From Acanthacorydalis orientalis (taxonomy: Eukaryota > Arthropoda > Insecta > Megaloptera > Corydalidae), in assembly GCA_034766995.1 (NCBI GenBank), contig CM068315.1:43936818-44000817 (forward strand): 64,000 nucleotides of DNA. Direction: 5' to 3'. The notes under the pieces were generated by a model, which was given only the letters and a program-made list of their open reading frames with translations, was not told the origin of the DNA and did not search any database. A program made the position numbers and the translations under genes. Positions within the stretch are counted from its first letter, which is position 1; each line of letters opens with the position of its first letter. Positions 1 to 11,764 of this stretch are shown piece by piece.

Positions 1-493
1 TTTAAAATTCACTTACTCAAAATTGAACAGCGTTATATCTATTCTTACGATCTAAATATTTAGAATAATTTTTATTATTCAATCTTTATTATTTTATATA
101 CGTATAAAATTTTGCAGATTAATTTACAAGTTTTTATATTTTATTAAATTACATTTAACTCGCACGTGTTTATGAGTAGAACGTATATTTTAATAGAATT
201 AACTAAATTGCATACAATTAAACTTTTTGTACGTTTTAAATTATGATAAAATTTTTCATAATATGATTGCTAAATCATTTACCATTATTTGTGTGTATAT
301 ATATATATAGTGTCATATTAATTCGTTTGTCTATTCTTACAAAAACAAACAACTAGCTAATTCGTCCTTGTTCATCGTCAAGCTAACTTTTAAATATTAA
401 CGATGTGATTTTGTGCTAAACCAAGTATGAGATAATCACAACCGTGACTAATAATTGCATGAGTGTCAGTCGACTTTCTAAGATATTTCCAAC
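1..493. other. AT-rich non-coding sequence at window start
   Basis: No gene, RNA or repeat unit is recognised here apart from a short TA tract near 296-309. The last 150 bases are less AT-rich and lead into a small open frame preceded by an acceptor-like TTTACAG, described separately. Confidence 0.5.
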
Positions 494-676
494 TTGTCAA
501 TCATGTATGATTGTTTACAGTTTAGTTCAACTTTACCAGAATCATTAGTGTGTGCGTTCGTAGATTTTTATGTACTATGCGTAGGTACTGATGATATTGC
601 AGGCTTTGTTTTTGAGATGCTCCCACAGTCTATTGTTGAACGGTTGATTAATCGCCATAGAACACGACATATTTAG
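494..676 (+). CDS. Possible terminal exon or exon-like island, unrecognised
   Basis: A 60-codon open frame lies in a locally less AT-rich island. An acceptor-like TTGTTTACAG at about 513-522 is followed by an open stretch ending in TAG at 674-676. Read from the acceptor it gives about 50 residues, mixed hydrophobic and acidic, including SIVERLINRHRTRH near the end. I recognise no family. It could be the last exon of a gene starting left of the window, a decayed transposon piece, or chance. No upstream exon is visible, so the call is weak. Confidence 0.2.
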   Translation: MSIMYDCLQFSSTLPESLVCAFVDFYVLCVGTDDIAGFVFEMLPQSIVERLINRHRTRHI

Positions 677-761
677 ATTTCGGCTTGTTATTCTATTATA
701 TTATAGAGATAGTTATGAAGTTTCGATTTCAAATTATATTTGAGTATACTTATCTATTATA

Positions 762-776
762 CTCTCTCTCTCTCTG

Positions 777-825
<49 letters not shown>
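762..825. repeat. Compound (TC)n(TA)n microsatellite
   Basis: A TC-rich tract with a few TG interruptions passes directly into a TA tract. The TA end abuts the left terminal inverted repeat of a mariner relic, as expected for an element that inserts at TA dinucleotides. Confidence 0.9.
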
Positions 826-826
<1 letters not shown>

Positions 827-1634
827 CGTGGGTCGTTTGATAAGTTTGGTAAATTTCTATGATATGGCGCCATCATTCATTTGGTAACGTCTGCTATCAA
901 GTATCACTTTTCAAACAAGTTTAGGTGAAATTTCAACCATAAGCGACGCATTGTTCATGTTCCACAAATGTTTGAAGCGAGCACTGTAGCAGTTGCGACA
1001 AAAATTGAAAAAACCGAGCAAATTTCTTTGCGTCAATTCTTTGCCGTGGATGAAACATGGATCCATCACTACACACCTAAGTCGAAGCAGCAGTCAAATT
1101 AGTCGATAACGATTGGTAGATATATGCCGAAGAAGACAAAGCTCGTTTTGTTGACTGTGAAGGTCGTGACCATTGTTTTTTGGGATTCCCAAGGAATCAC
1201 ACGGATCGAATATTTAACGAAAGGAAAAAAGATGACAGGAGCCTATTGTGGAACATTATTGGACCGTTTGAAACAACAACTGAAACAAAAACGGCCAAGA
1301 TTGGTGTACAATAAAGTGTTCTTTCAGCAGAAAAATGCGCCTTCTCACAATGGAAAAATTGTACGAATTAAGCTTTTAATTGATTCGTCATCCACTCTTT
1401 TCTTCGACTTGACCCCGTGTGACTTCTTCCTCTTCCCAAATTTGAAAATTTGGTTCGCTGGGAAAAAATTCTCATTAAATGAAGATGTTATCGCCGCCAT
1501 TAATGCATATTTTTCAGGCTCTCTGGACCAACTGTATAACCCACAATGGAGATTATGTTGTGAAATAAAATTTATTTTTTCCAAAAAATGGTTTTTAACT
1601 TGCTTTTTTACCATACTTATCAAATGACCCTCGT
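826..1634 (+). mobile_element. Internally deleted mariner element with both terminal inverted repeats
   Basis: The left terminal repeat (826-848, begins ACGTGGGTCGTTTGATAAG) matches the inverse of the right one (1612-1634) at 20 of 23 positions. Between them lies the catalytic half of a mariner transposase in the plus frame. The first catalytic aspartate is in VDETWIHHYTP (about 1045-1080), and the third is in DLTPCDFFLFPNL (about 1407-1445). The element is about 809 bp, against about 1.3 kb for the family, and the N-terminal helix-turn-helix half is missing. It is dead: there is an in-frame TAG at 1100-1102, the second catalytic aspartate is replaced (QQKNAPSH), and only 29 residues separate that position from the last aspartate instead of the usual 34. 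Confidence 0.9.
1042..1627 (+). pseudogene. Mariner transposase pseudogene, catalytic half
   Basis: The frame continues through one TAG stop at 1100-1102, and an open 167-codon stretch follows from 1124 to 1627. Visible family landmarks are DETWIHH, TIVFWDSQG, NAPSH and PCDFFLFPNLK. The second catalytic Asp is changed to Lys and several residues before the third Asp are lost, so no activity is expected. Its only likely role is as a genomic fossil. Confidence 0.85.
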
Positions 1635-1890
1635 CTATGTATATATACATATATATGTATGTAGGTGTGTAGGTGTGTGTAGGATGATACCTAAATAAAA
1701 ATATTTTAGCAAAGATAATTATTTTGCTAAAAATAAAACGTCCTTGATGATTCTAATTTATTTCATTATTTTAATCAAATTCTCTTATTTTAAATTTTAT
1801 TTGTTCTATAGAATTATTAACTTTTCTTATATATTTTATTTATTGAAGAATAACTGAATAAGTAAGATAATGGCGGCTATTTAATCATTT

Positions 1891-1921
<31 letters not shown>
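1891..1921. repeat. (TA)n microsatellite
   Basis: A simple TA tract of about 30 bp with no associated terminal repeat or gene. Confidence 0.9.
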
Positions 1922-1925
<4 letters not shown>

Positions 1926-2297
1926 TTCAGTATATTAATATATTTATTAATATTTTTAGAAAAACGTGTTCGTATATAATTTTAATTAGATTAGGAGTTT
2001 GATTTAATTCTTTATATAAATTAATGTTTCTTTTAAAGTGATGGTATCGTGCACATTGATTATTATGTTTTATGATGATAGACTAGTTACAATTTTAATA
2101 TTGGGGATGTAATTTCTTGTTAAAGAAGTATTTATGGTTGAAAGCGTATGGATGATTTTCACTAATATTTTTTCTTTCACAAAGCGCATACTTTTTATGT
2201 TCTAATTTTTTCAATAAATGATGAGAATTTTTGATTCTTTGATGACTATGCCATCATCTTTATTTTTCTACACCTTTATGATTTGAAAATGTTGGGA

Positions 2298-2400
2298 TTA
2301 CTATCGAAATGCGCATAAGCAATAATCAAAAATGACCAATAATAAATTATTGAACATTTATGAGATGTGTGAAAAGTTAATTTGTGAAACTATTAGGTTA
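2298..2400 (-). repeat. Dispersed dyad repeat, copy 1
   Basis: On the minus strand this has the family core TTGCTTATGCGCATTTCG (rc of about 2311-2330) and the dyad of TGATCATTTTTGATT type around TTATTGAAC. The family recurs about 20 times between here and 42 kb. See the finding for the full list. Confidence 0.65.
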
Positions 2401-2577
2401 ATAGAAAATAATTGCAGTTCTCGTTTTTTGAATTTTAACCTTATTTTTTTCAATGAAAGTGTTATTTTAGCGTCTTCATGTTAATATCATTTTGAAGTAC
2501 ATTTTCGGCCTGTACTTTGGTAACATCGACTTTGATTTTGTTAGTAATTTTGCTTTAAAATGGGCTATAGAATTAAA

Positions 2578-2922
2578 AATGGAAAATAAGCAAATATTAC
2601 CATTTTCTTGTATAAGTTCAAAACGGGTGGTAGCAGCAGAAACTGCTCTTAAACTAAACAATGCTTTTGATGTGAGTGCTGTTAAAAAACGTACGGTGCA
2701 ATGGTGGTTCCAAAAATTTCGTGCTGGGAATGAAAACCTTGAAGATCATGGGGATCCTTCTTCAGTTCACAACGACCAACTGAACGCGTTAGTTGAATCA
2801 GAACCACCCACAACAATTCGAGAACTTGCATAAAAGTTAAGCGCTACTCATCCAACCGTTCTGGTCCGCTTAAAAACACTTAAATTAAAAAAATTATAGG
2901 AATTTGAAGATCATAAACCATA
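2578..2922 (+). pseudogene. Mariner transposase fragment, helix-turn-helix half only
   Basis: An open frame gives the mariner N-terminal DNA-binding region with RTVQWWFQKFRAGNENLED and a following NDQLNALVE...TTIRELA segment. A stop falls at 2831-2833, after which the same frame continues with LSATHPTVLVRLKTL and a second stop at 2897-2899. No catalytic domain follows and no terminal inverted repeat was identified. It is the complementary half to the relic at 826-1634. Whether it derives from the same subfamily cannot be judged from non-overlapping halves. Confidence 0.85.
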
Positions 2923-4710
2923 ATTATTTTTCTATTAACCACAATAAATTTAACCCCAATGCTAAGATTATATTATAACTTTTTTTTAAATAAATCAATC
3001 CTGCGAACATTACACATTTTTCTTTCTCAAAATGTTTACTAATTGAATGTTTCTACTTGTAAATTTGTTTCTCTCTTCCATTTTTCCACATTGTTTTCTG
3101 TACTGTATTTTTTTCTAAGGATGCTGATATTTCATAAAAATACAATTTATAGGTTCAAAGTAAGCAATCACTAATTACTGAAAATTTAGGAAAAAGAACA
3201 TTTGGTCATACTAATTGCTTAAAAACACTAAAACAATTTATTTTTTAAATAATTTACTGGCATTCATGTAAATAATCCTATTTGTTTAAATCTTTTCTAT
3301 ATTTATTTTTGCTAATTATTTTCGGTATGTTTTTTTTCTAACAGTGATACCATTTTTATGAAAATATATATTTATAGTTTCAAAATAGTCAATTATTGAA
3401 AATATAAAAAATTGGAAATTTGCTGAATCTTATCTTCTAAAACGAAGAAAACAATTTCCATTAAAAATAATTTGCAAGTATTCCATATTTCTCCCATTTA
3501 GCATTTCAAAATATTCCTTTATTTTTATAAGAGAATATTTTACTATTAAACATATATTTTAAAATAAAACATTTTTAAAAATTTTGTTTTATTTTATTAA
3601 ACGCAAGTGACCTAAAGAACATAAATGAAAGTATTTTTAATAACCTTAACTTACAAGGTAACTATGTATATAATTACAATCACATTGATATTTTAAATAA
3701 ACTATTATTTTATAAAAAAAAAACGGAAATTATATATTGAAAATAAATCACTAACTGATCCTGTTTCTGAAAAACTGTAATAATGATCATTTGTAAAATA
3801 AATTAGGAATGAACTATCTGTTGAATAATAAAAGAAAATTATGAATTATATGAAAAATCTTCCAGAAAATTGTATCGGTTTGAATTAATTAAGAAAGTTT
3901 ACTTATTTGGCAACTGTTGTAATTTATGTAAAGTAAATTTATACAATAATTTAAAAATATAAAATAATTAAGAGTTTAATGAATCGTTAACTGATTTCAT
4001 CATAAATCTTCATGAAATTTATATTATTTAATAAATTTCCTAACAATTTAATTTTATTGAAATACTGTTTACGAACTGTAACTTTTTTTAATTACTCAAA
4101 AAAAATCTGATCGATGTTCGATCATCGTTCATCTAGAAATAATTATTTTCAATCGTATGCCACACCTAGGTCAACAGCTTAAAATAACTTGCGAAATTCT
4201 TCACTGGTTATGCAAGAAATGCATTTCTAATAATCAACCATAAAGTATATTGTGAATACTGAAAGTAGATCACCTGAATTTTATAGTCATTTTAACATAA
4301 TCACTTGTGTAATTATAGTATCGTAGAATGAATATATCACATCTCTTTTTTTCATGTTTCAGATTTACACGGTATGTAAATTTAATTTCTATTTTTAGTC
4401 ACATATTTATTCAATTTTTTTCTGTGACCCCTGAGAAAAATTTCAGAAATAAATGTCAGTTGTCCGTACATGTGATCCTATTTTTTAATCCATGTTAAAC
4501 ACGTTCTGCTACTTATATTCAATGTGACCAATTTTTTAATAAAGACCGTTCTTTATTGACATTTTATAATTACAAATGTATGAATTTTATGAATTATTTG
4601 ATTAGATTTTTTCACCTTATTTATATATAAGTTTGTTATTCAACAAAACTGTATTTTAATATACTAATTTGTAATCTTATTGTACAATTCAATCACAGAA
4701 TTTGAATTGG
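2923..4710. other. AT-rich sequence with no recognised feature
   Basis: Both strands were read for open frames, terminal repeats and hairpins. Only A- and T-rich low-complexity sequence is seen, with no gene. Confidence 0.5.
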
Positions 4711-4990
4711 TAAGTGTGCAAATTAATTAAGTGCCTTTTTTTAGAAAATGAGTATTTATTTACTTGAGACATAATCACATTTAAATCCTCAAAATATCCC
4801 TCATTATTTTATATAACTTGGCTCCATCTACTGGATAACTGACGAATCCCTTGTCGAAAAAAATATGCCGATGTTGAGTCAATGAAATTACAATGCATTT
4901 TTGGACCTTTTCAACTGTTTTTAACATTTATTGAATGGTTTATGCATCACAACACCTTCCCACAAGCTGAAAAAATGAATCCCACGGTTT
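4711..4990 (-). mobile_element. Mariner-derived short element, copy A (truncated)
   Basis: It starts with a terminal-repeat-like sequence (TAAGTGTGCAAATTAATTAA) and continues with sequence aligning to copies at 5141 and 12415, including the stretch CTCATTATTTTATATAACTT. Similarity fades after about 4990 and no right terminal repeat is present. The remnant transposase sense runs on the minus strand. Confidence 0.7.
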
Positions 4991-5002
4991 TAGTAGCATA
5001 AT

Positions 5003-5140
5003 AATCTTTCCTTAATACATATTTGTGTTCTTTTTATCACAAGATGTTCCTATTCCAAGTAATAAAAGGCGAATCTTCGCACAGATTTTTGCAAGTTTAT
5101 ATTAATAAGTTATATTTTTTTGATTTTTTTCATTTTAATA
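5003..5140. repeat. Repeat shared in inverted orientation with 22192-22328
   Basis: About 135 bp that, read in reverse complement, matches 22192-22328 with clear high identity by eye, including CGAATCTTC-CACAGATTTTTGCA. In both places it directly abuts the TTAGGT terminus of a mariner-derived element. It may be the end of a longer unrecognised element or a duplicated flank. Confidence 0.7.
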
Positions 5141-5575
5141 TTAGGTCTAAAAATTAATTCAAGTCCCTTTTTATAGAAAATAAATATTTATTTACAGAAA
5201 AATGGAATACATTTCAATCTTCAAAATATAACCCATTATTTTGTTTAACTTCCCTCTATATGACAGACAATTTTTTGCATGTTTTATCATCCACAACACA
5301 TTCCACCAAAATTGAACAAATCATTTCCGCAGTTTCGCTTGCATTTTTTCAACTGGAATGCGAAAAGTATTCAATACCTAATATGCTTTTCTGCGGACAT
5401 CATTTTGTTCACTGCTGGTATGTGAGGTTATGCCAACTGCTTGACCAAGATATAAAGTGTTTCTAAATGTTAAGACTGGCGCTTGGAAATCCTAAAACGA
5501 TGAGAAAATATTTTTATTTAAAATAGAGTTATAGTTGATTGAATCTAAAAGTATCAAATTAAATTGAACACCTAA
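5141..5575 (-). mobile_element. Mariner-derived short element, copy B, both ends present
   Basis: The left end TTAGGTCTAAAAATTAATTC and right end AAATTGAACACCTAA are inverted relatives of each other, and a TA dinucleotide flanks both sides (TA before 5141 and at 5576-5577). The 435-bp body on the minus strand holds decayed N-terminal mariner transposase sequence joined to its C-terminal tail, so most of the gene is deleted. The 68-codon plus-strand open frame inside is not a gene. Confidence 0.75.
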
Positions 5576-5664
5576 TAAATAGAGCTGAGTAAGTGAAAAA
5601 AACTATACATTTTGTCCTCTACTACCCCGAAAAATATTCACTTAACAATCAGCAAATCCGGGTG

Positions 5665-5773
5665 TCATAGACTTTTAAGTCGTATTATCTTTGATTATAA
5701 TTATTTGTGATAAATAAATATTATTTATCACAAATAATTATAATAGAAGATAATACGACTTACAAGTCTATGA
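5665..5773. repeat. Long near-perfect inverted repeat (hairpin)
   Basis: Two arms of 53 bp, 5665-5717 and 5721-5773, are reverse complements with only about three mismatches and a 3-bp loop. The ends read TCATAGACTT and AAGTCTATGA. Transcribed, this would fold into one uninterrupted stem longer than a typical animal miRNA precursor stem. It may be a small foldback element or an hpRNA-like source. No flanking target duplication was recognised. Confidence 0.9.
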
Positions 5774-5939
5774 TAAACAAAAGAACAACAAAGAGAGTTT
5801 CTGAGAAACAAAAGAATATAAGACCAGAGACGCGTTATAGCTTCATAAGACCTAGGAAAATTTAAATTAAGAGAGACCCATGTACAGTGTTGTACTACAG
5901 TACAACAATGATTTTATAAAAAATTGGTTTCCTCCTCTT

Positions 5940-5994
5940 TTTGGTGGGGGGGGCAAACAATTGCTCTTTTTGTCCATAGGATAACGCGCCACTG
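5940..5994. mobile_element. Possible DNA-transposon terminus (CAGTGGCG type)
   Basis: The sequence ends in CGCGCCACTG, i.e. CAGTGGCGCG on the minus strand. That form is common for termini of non-autonomous DNA transposons. It includes an 8-base G run that is odd in this AT-rich setting. No partner terminus is securely identified, although a CAGTGTTG at about 5885 is a weak candidate. Confidence 0.3.
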
Positions 5995-6614
5995 TATAAG
6001 ACTCAGAATATGCCGGTATTCTTGTTCCGAATATCATCTGTAGATGAGTTCAATTTCAAATTAAACACCTGCATACCTTAGCCTAACTATATTATCTTTA
6101 TATACAGTTTTGAAGAGAATACCAACACAACTGTTCGACGAAATATTCGTTTTCCTTTTCAATTACACACACAAATGTGTATGTAATTCAAAATTGAATT
6201 GAATAAAATAAATATATAAGTCGATTTATTTAACAAGCAAGAAAATATTCACTGATAATTTCTCCAAGCCTAAAGAAAACCATTAACGTTAAATAAAACA
6301 AAATAACATCCAGTTAGTAAATGATTTTATGCAATATTAAAATATATTTTCATATTTCAACGTCTATTTATATCTTTTCCTTTCGCTGAATAGACACACA
6401 CCTATTTAACTTCCTGTTGATTTTCAAATATCAAAAATATTAATCGCCTTTACGTGACTAATTTTCATTGTCATGTTGAAGGTTCTTGTAAAAATATATA
6501 TATAATTATAAAAAAATAGAATTCGAAAGAACAGAATTAGTCATTAAACGAGCATATTTCTTAACGAGATCAGTCTTCCAAAAGTGAATGCGTTCAGTTG
6601 TGGTCATTCATGCA

Positions 6615-6615
<1 letters not shown>

Positions 6616-6645
<30 letters not shown>
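6616..6645. repeat. (TA)n microsatellite
   Basis: A pure TA tract followed by GTATGTATG. No gene is associated. Confidence 0.9.
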
Positions 6646-6649
<4 letters not shown>

Positions 6650-6954
6650 ATGTATGTATGAATTATAAAAGAACACTTTTTGATCTAGTATAATTTCCTT
6701 TCACTACATAGCGATCTCATTCTTTGTCTGTAACATTTGATCATTCATACACATATATAACAGTTATTGAATGTCTGTGCGTGTTTAGAAAATTAACTAC
6801 CAAATATTTCATTTTGTTTCAATTTTTTACAAGATTTCTTTAAATAAATGTTGCAAATTTAAGACGTGATAATCGTTTATAAAGATATTTGAGTCAGCAT
6901 TATATATTGATATACAATGAACTGTTTACTTACACTCTCTTTAATCACATTTGA

Positions 6955-7100
6955 CACTATGTCTAAATTTACTTTCACAAATGAATTTATTCAAAGATAA
7001 TACACATTTTTTTTTTGATCAATATAGTCAAAAATGGTTTACTTTTTGATTTTGATTTGTACTCATTTTGATGGTAATTCGATGATCTTAAAAGTGTAAA
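6955..7100 (+). repeat. Dispersed dyad repeat, copy 2
   Basis: It begins with AAATTTACTTTCACAAATGAA and ends with a diverged form of the core (TTTGTACTCATTTTGATGG), with the central dyad partly preserved. Confidence 0.6.
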
Positions 7101-7614
7101 GGCACAAACATTTGAATTAGATCTGTTTATTTTTAGAAAGAACAATTTTGTGTATTAATAGTTGATTTATATTCAATAATAACAAAAAAGTGTGAGTATA
7201 GTTCAAAAATAGTCTAAACTCCGTTTTGTACCTCTAACTCTGTAGATAATCCATATAAGTCAAAATCTAAATCAAAGTTTATCAAACAATTAGTAAATAA
7301 AATAATAATAAAATCAATTATTAAGAAATGACATTTTAAATAGAAATTCTATTAAAAAAATTTAAAAAACTTAAAAAATAAAAATAATTGACTGCATACT
7401 AAAAAGATTAACTTTCTTTCTTTCTTTGTTTCTACTAATTTTCACAAATAAATTAATATACTCCATTTTTTTATATTTGGAGTGTATTTTATGTTTTATT
7501 TTTTTAATTGTTTATTTTTTCAAATATGTATGCTGTTAAAAATATATCAGAAATCTATTACACTATTTCTGTTAAAATAATAAATTAAAACATTTTTACT
7601 TTAAAAGTTGTAGC

Positions 7615-8105
7615 TTATAGAAAAATTAATTCGGTACCTTTAAATTGAATTAATCATAACTCTGTTTTAAATTAAAATATATTTTCGCTATTTAAGGATT
7701 TTAAAGTAACAACTTTAACATTTAAAAACACTATATATCTTAGCCAAGCAGTTGATATAACCTCATAAAACATAGTGAACACGATTGCGTTCAAAAAGCA
7801 GCCTGTTAAGCATTATTTACTTTGCGAATTCCAGATGAAAAAAATACTACCGGAGTCGCTGAAGTGATTTGTACAACTTCAGTAGAAAGTGTTGTGTCGC
7901 ATAAAAATGCAAAAATAATGGAGGAGGTCCAAAAATGCACTACTACTTCATCGACCCAAAGCTGCCATATTTTTTCGACAAGGGATGCGTCAATATCCCA
8001 ACAGATGGAGCAAATTTATATAAAATAATGAGAGATATTTGAGTATTAAAATGTATTTCATTTTTCCATATTTATTCAAGATACCGAACTAATTTGTACA
8101 CCTAA
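7615..8105 (+). mobile_element. Mariner-derived short element, copy C
   Basis: The 3' terminus reads ACCGAACTAATTTGTACACCTAA, and a decayed 5' terminus lies near 7615-7650 (AATTAATTCGGTACCTTT). The body has an open stretch (7822-8028). It resembles a mariner N-terminus (KNTTGVAEVICTT..VVSHK) fused directly to a C-terminal tail, so the helix-turn-helix partner region and the whole catalytic core are missing. The terminal half-site family matches copies at 5141 and 12415 in the opposite orientation. No activity is expected. Confidence 0.7.
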
Positions 8106-8135
8106 TGTCTTGTATTAGCTTATGTTAGTTAATAT

Positions 8136-8211
8136 GAGGGATATTCTGAAAATTGAAATGTATTCCATTTTTTTGTAAACATTCATGTGTACACATAATT
8201 TATACACCTTA
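8136..8211 (+). mobile_element. 3' end fragment of the same mariner-derived family (copy D)
   Basis: The sequence repeats the terminal 75 bp of the element immediately upstream (GAGGGATATTCTGAAAATTG through ATACACCTTA). It is a second, truncated insertion or a local duplication. Confidence 0.65.
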
Positions 8212-8441
8212 TATATTAGAAAAGTTTTGTCTAAAATCCTTACTTAAATGACTGGAATATAATCTGTTAATGAATATAATTGCTCTTACAATTATTATTG
8301 TTTTATTAGAAAATTACACTTTTGTGGTTCTGTGTCAAATGAGACGTGACAAACCACAGACACATGACAAACAATATGTGAATATGAATTTTAATTCAGT
8401 ACTTAAAATAATTATAAATATATTAAATATGTTTATCTTTC

Positions 8442-8452
8442 TCTCTCTCTCT

Positions 8453-8486
<34 letters not shown>
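8442..8486. repeat. Compound (TC)n(TA)n microsatellite
   Basis: A CT tract leads into a TA tract in the same order as the array at 762-825. Confidence 0.9.
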
Positions 8487-8488
<2 letters not shown>

Positions 8489-9481
8489 CAGAGAATAATG
8501 TTCGCTGTACGAATAGAATCTGCTCAATTACAAAAAATCTTCAGTCTGCAAAATGAATAGACGTTTTATATAATAATTCTCCGTGTATTTTATTCGAAAT
8601 AGGAAGAGGAAGAACCATATAAAAATGTGCATATATTAATATTGTTTCAAAAATTTTAATTGAATAGTACAGTTTCTTCATATCAGATTCAAACTCCATG
8701 TAATCATTTCTTAAATATTTCATTTACTACATTTTAACATTTCTACAAGTTGAAAGTTATTTATCTATCAAAAAGATTTTGCAAGTTAATGAGTTAATAG
8801 AAGCTTATCATTTTTTTTTTAAAAAAACTTTATTTTATGAAATCTAATGACATCTCTTGCAATAAAATTGTTGAAATTTCAAACTAAATATAAACATCTA
8901 TCAAATGCACATATTCATTTTTACGTTCCAATTAGTTTTAATGAATAGAAATGTTTCTATTTCACAAATAGCACAATTATTGTCAACATGTATATAAATA
9001 TATAATTAAATGACAGTGAAACAGTGTCAATGTTTAGAAACCCTACTTAATGGCTACTGATTTAATTAAATACCTTAATGATTGTTTTTTTTCATATATG
9101 AAAATTGTCATTATCATTTTATTATTTCTTATACTTTCATATATTTAATTGATACAATGCATACAGTGCAACATTTCAGTAGATGTATTTAAGATCTGGA
9201 AAATGTTATATGATTTAATAATATATTAACAATAATTTTCGATTGCTAAACTACCATAAAAATGTTGATACCTGTTTGAGCAATAGTGATTGCTAGTTTG
9301 TAATATTAATAGAATTATCACACTTCGAATAACAAATAATTTGTAAAACGTGCACGTGTATAAAGTAGTAATGTAATGAACTTATTAGAAATATTTCTTT
9401 TGAAATGTATATTTGATGAAATCATGAAACATGTGTATTAGAATAATTTAAAACTTTGTAGAGTTTTAACCATACACACAC

Positions 9482-9483
<2 letters not shown>

Positions 9484-9545
<62 letters not shown>
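9484..9545. repeat. (TA)n microsatellite
   Basis: An uninterrupted TA tract of 62 bp, preceded by CACACACAG. Confidence 0.95.
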
Positions 9546-9549
<4 letters not shown>

Positions 9550-9629
9550 TAAATGGTGTCAAAGAGGCATAATAAAATAAATGTTTCAAATGAAAATGAA
9601 TGAAATGTATTTGAAAAAAGAAGACTACA

Positions 9630-9740
9630 GCTTTTTTTCGACTAGAATGCGAAAAATAAAGTAATGCTTAATATGCTGCTTTTCGGGCGCCATCCTGTAC
9701 ACTACTGACTAGAGATTATTCTATATTTTAGTACTTTGAA
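9630..9740 (-). mobile_element. Fragment of mariner-derived family (copy E)
   Basis: It matches the internal part of copies B and F, from CGACTAGAATGCGAAAAATA to the CACTACTGACTA segment, with no terminal repeat on either side. Confidence 0.55.
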
Positions 9741-9742
9741 GG

Positions 9743-9890
9743 TGATAGTATTATCATTTAAACGCATGAGCGATAATAAAAAATTATCAGTAATCAAATA
9801 TTAAACATATTGTTGAGAAAAATAATTGTGGTTTATGGATTGAATGAAAAATTTATTTGAGAAATTCAATTTATCCACAGTGCGAAAACA
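9743..9890 (-). repeat. Dispersed dyad repeat, copy 3
   Basis: Reverse orientation, with diverged core (ACGCATGAGCGATAATAAAA), dyad and the outer GGTTTATGGATTGAATGAAA segment. Confidence 0.55.
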
Positions 9891-11764
9891 ATATTGTGAC
9901 TAGATCTGTACTTAAATTATTAACAAGAACTCAAGAAATATAAAAAGGTTAAAACAAAAATGAATTAATACGTGGGATAATAATAAGAGATTTGAAATAT
10001 GTTAAAATGTACAAAAGATGCTTCATAGTTTAAAATAAAGGAAATTTGAATAATTGTTCATTTAGTAGTGAAGACATGAAAACTGTGTAAATTAATTGTT
10101 AAAATCTCCAGAGAGTATAATGGAAAATCAAAAGTTTCTAAAATTAAAGACATTGTTGTGGAACATTATTTAAAGTCATTTGTATTGAAGTGATTCTACA
10201 AAGTTATCAAAATAAAAACATATATATCACAAATATGACAAAATTTTAAAAACCGAGAATTTATAGAAAAAATATCAAATTGTACATTTTTTTACAAAAT
10301 TTCGATCCGTTGTTTTAATTTTAAACCAAAGTGTAATTGCAGAAAATTTTTAAAAAATACAAATATCTTTTTTGTAACTTCTTCATTAAAAATTCTTATT
10401 GCTATGTGTTTTTTTTATGAAAAAAAATATTTTTAGAATCAAAAACTGTATGACAAAATTACCATAATACATCTATGACATTGAGGATGAATTCTCTTTC
10501 ACTAATAAATATTTTACTCAGTAAAAAAATTATAAAAAATTCTATTTAGAATACTCAATAATTACTAAATGAGTGATAGTTTTCATTGTTGCTTATGAGA
10601 CCATAATTCTTAAAACACTAAGGTAAAGAAAAAAACATTTTCTAAAATTTTTTGTACCTTATCACTCTTACAATGATACAATTACTTTTGAAATAAGAAA
10701 TATAAATAGTACAATAATAAAATTATATAAAAGTTGTAGTTTTTTGGATGAGTAAAAAATTCAGTTAAGAAATATAATTAACTATGAATTAAGAAAAAAT
10801 CGTAGAATCTGTCTAATTTTTTTCTTGTCTTCCTTTAGTATCTGTTGTTAATTTATCTGTCCAAATTATATAAAAAAGTCCTTATAGGATTCGTATTGAA
10901 CAATGAACAACAGGTATACAGAAGAACAACACAAAAAGGATTACAGTAAAAATGTAAGAGGCTTGCATAAGTTTGCGGTTCGACAAGTAGTACAATATTT
11001 TATAATTTTTTTGACGTGAGTATTAATGTTATAGATATGAAAGTTTGTACACATTAAACATATGTTTTGAACAACTTCTCTTAATTTTTTTAATGAAAAA
11101 TTTCTCCAAACTACAAAGATATTGTAATACATTAAAGAACTGCATTTACTGCATGACCGATCTGTGCACACGATTTCAGCAACTGCGCTAATCTGACATC
11201 AAAAACAAAATAATTCACTTGTAGTATAAATATTAGAACTCTGATATGACCGGATACTTTTCGAAATTTTGGAAATTGCAAAAATGGCAGCTGTTGGAAG
11301 AAAAGATCAATTTTTATCAATTTATTAACCAATTGAAAAGAATATTAAAAAATCATTCAACCACCCGACAGAGAATGTTATTAACAACGTTCAATCTAAA
11401 TTTCAAGCTAATCAGATAAATACTTTTTGAGATATGATGTACATTGTTTTGGAAAGTATAGTTTTAAGAGAAAGAAACGAACGCGCTCTGGCTAAGTCCT
11501 GTCCTGTTGCGAATCGCTGTATCTCAGGGAATTTTTGGAATTTTGATAAAATTCTTTTTGATAATGAAATTTAAGACTTTAAGTTTTAATAACTATTCAA
11601 AAACTCTTGCACGTGACTTATAGAATTCACATAGAACAGTCTATTCAATTCCATTGAAAAAATATATTACCCCTTTTAATCGTGATTCGTCCAATCTACA
11701 ACAAATAAAAAAGAACTTATTTATTTTCATAAACGAATCCTTTCTTTATTCTATAAATCACACT

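Noticed and set aside
5260..5466. 68-codon open frame as a possible gene
   Set aside because: It lies wholly within mariner-derived copy B, antisense to the remnant transposase.
10941..11332. Two overlapping minus-strand open frames
   Set aside because: No signal, domain or splice support, and composition equals the background.
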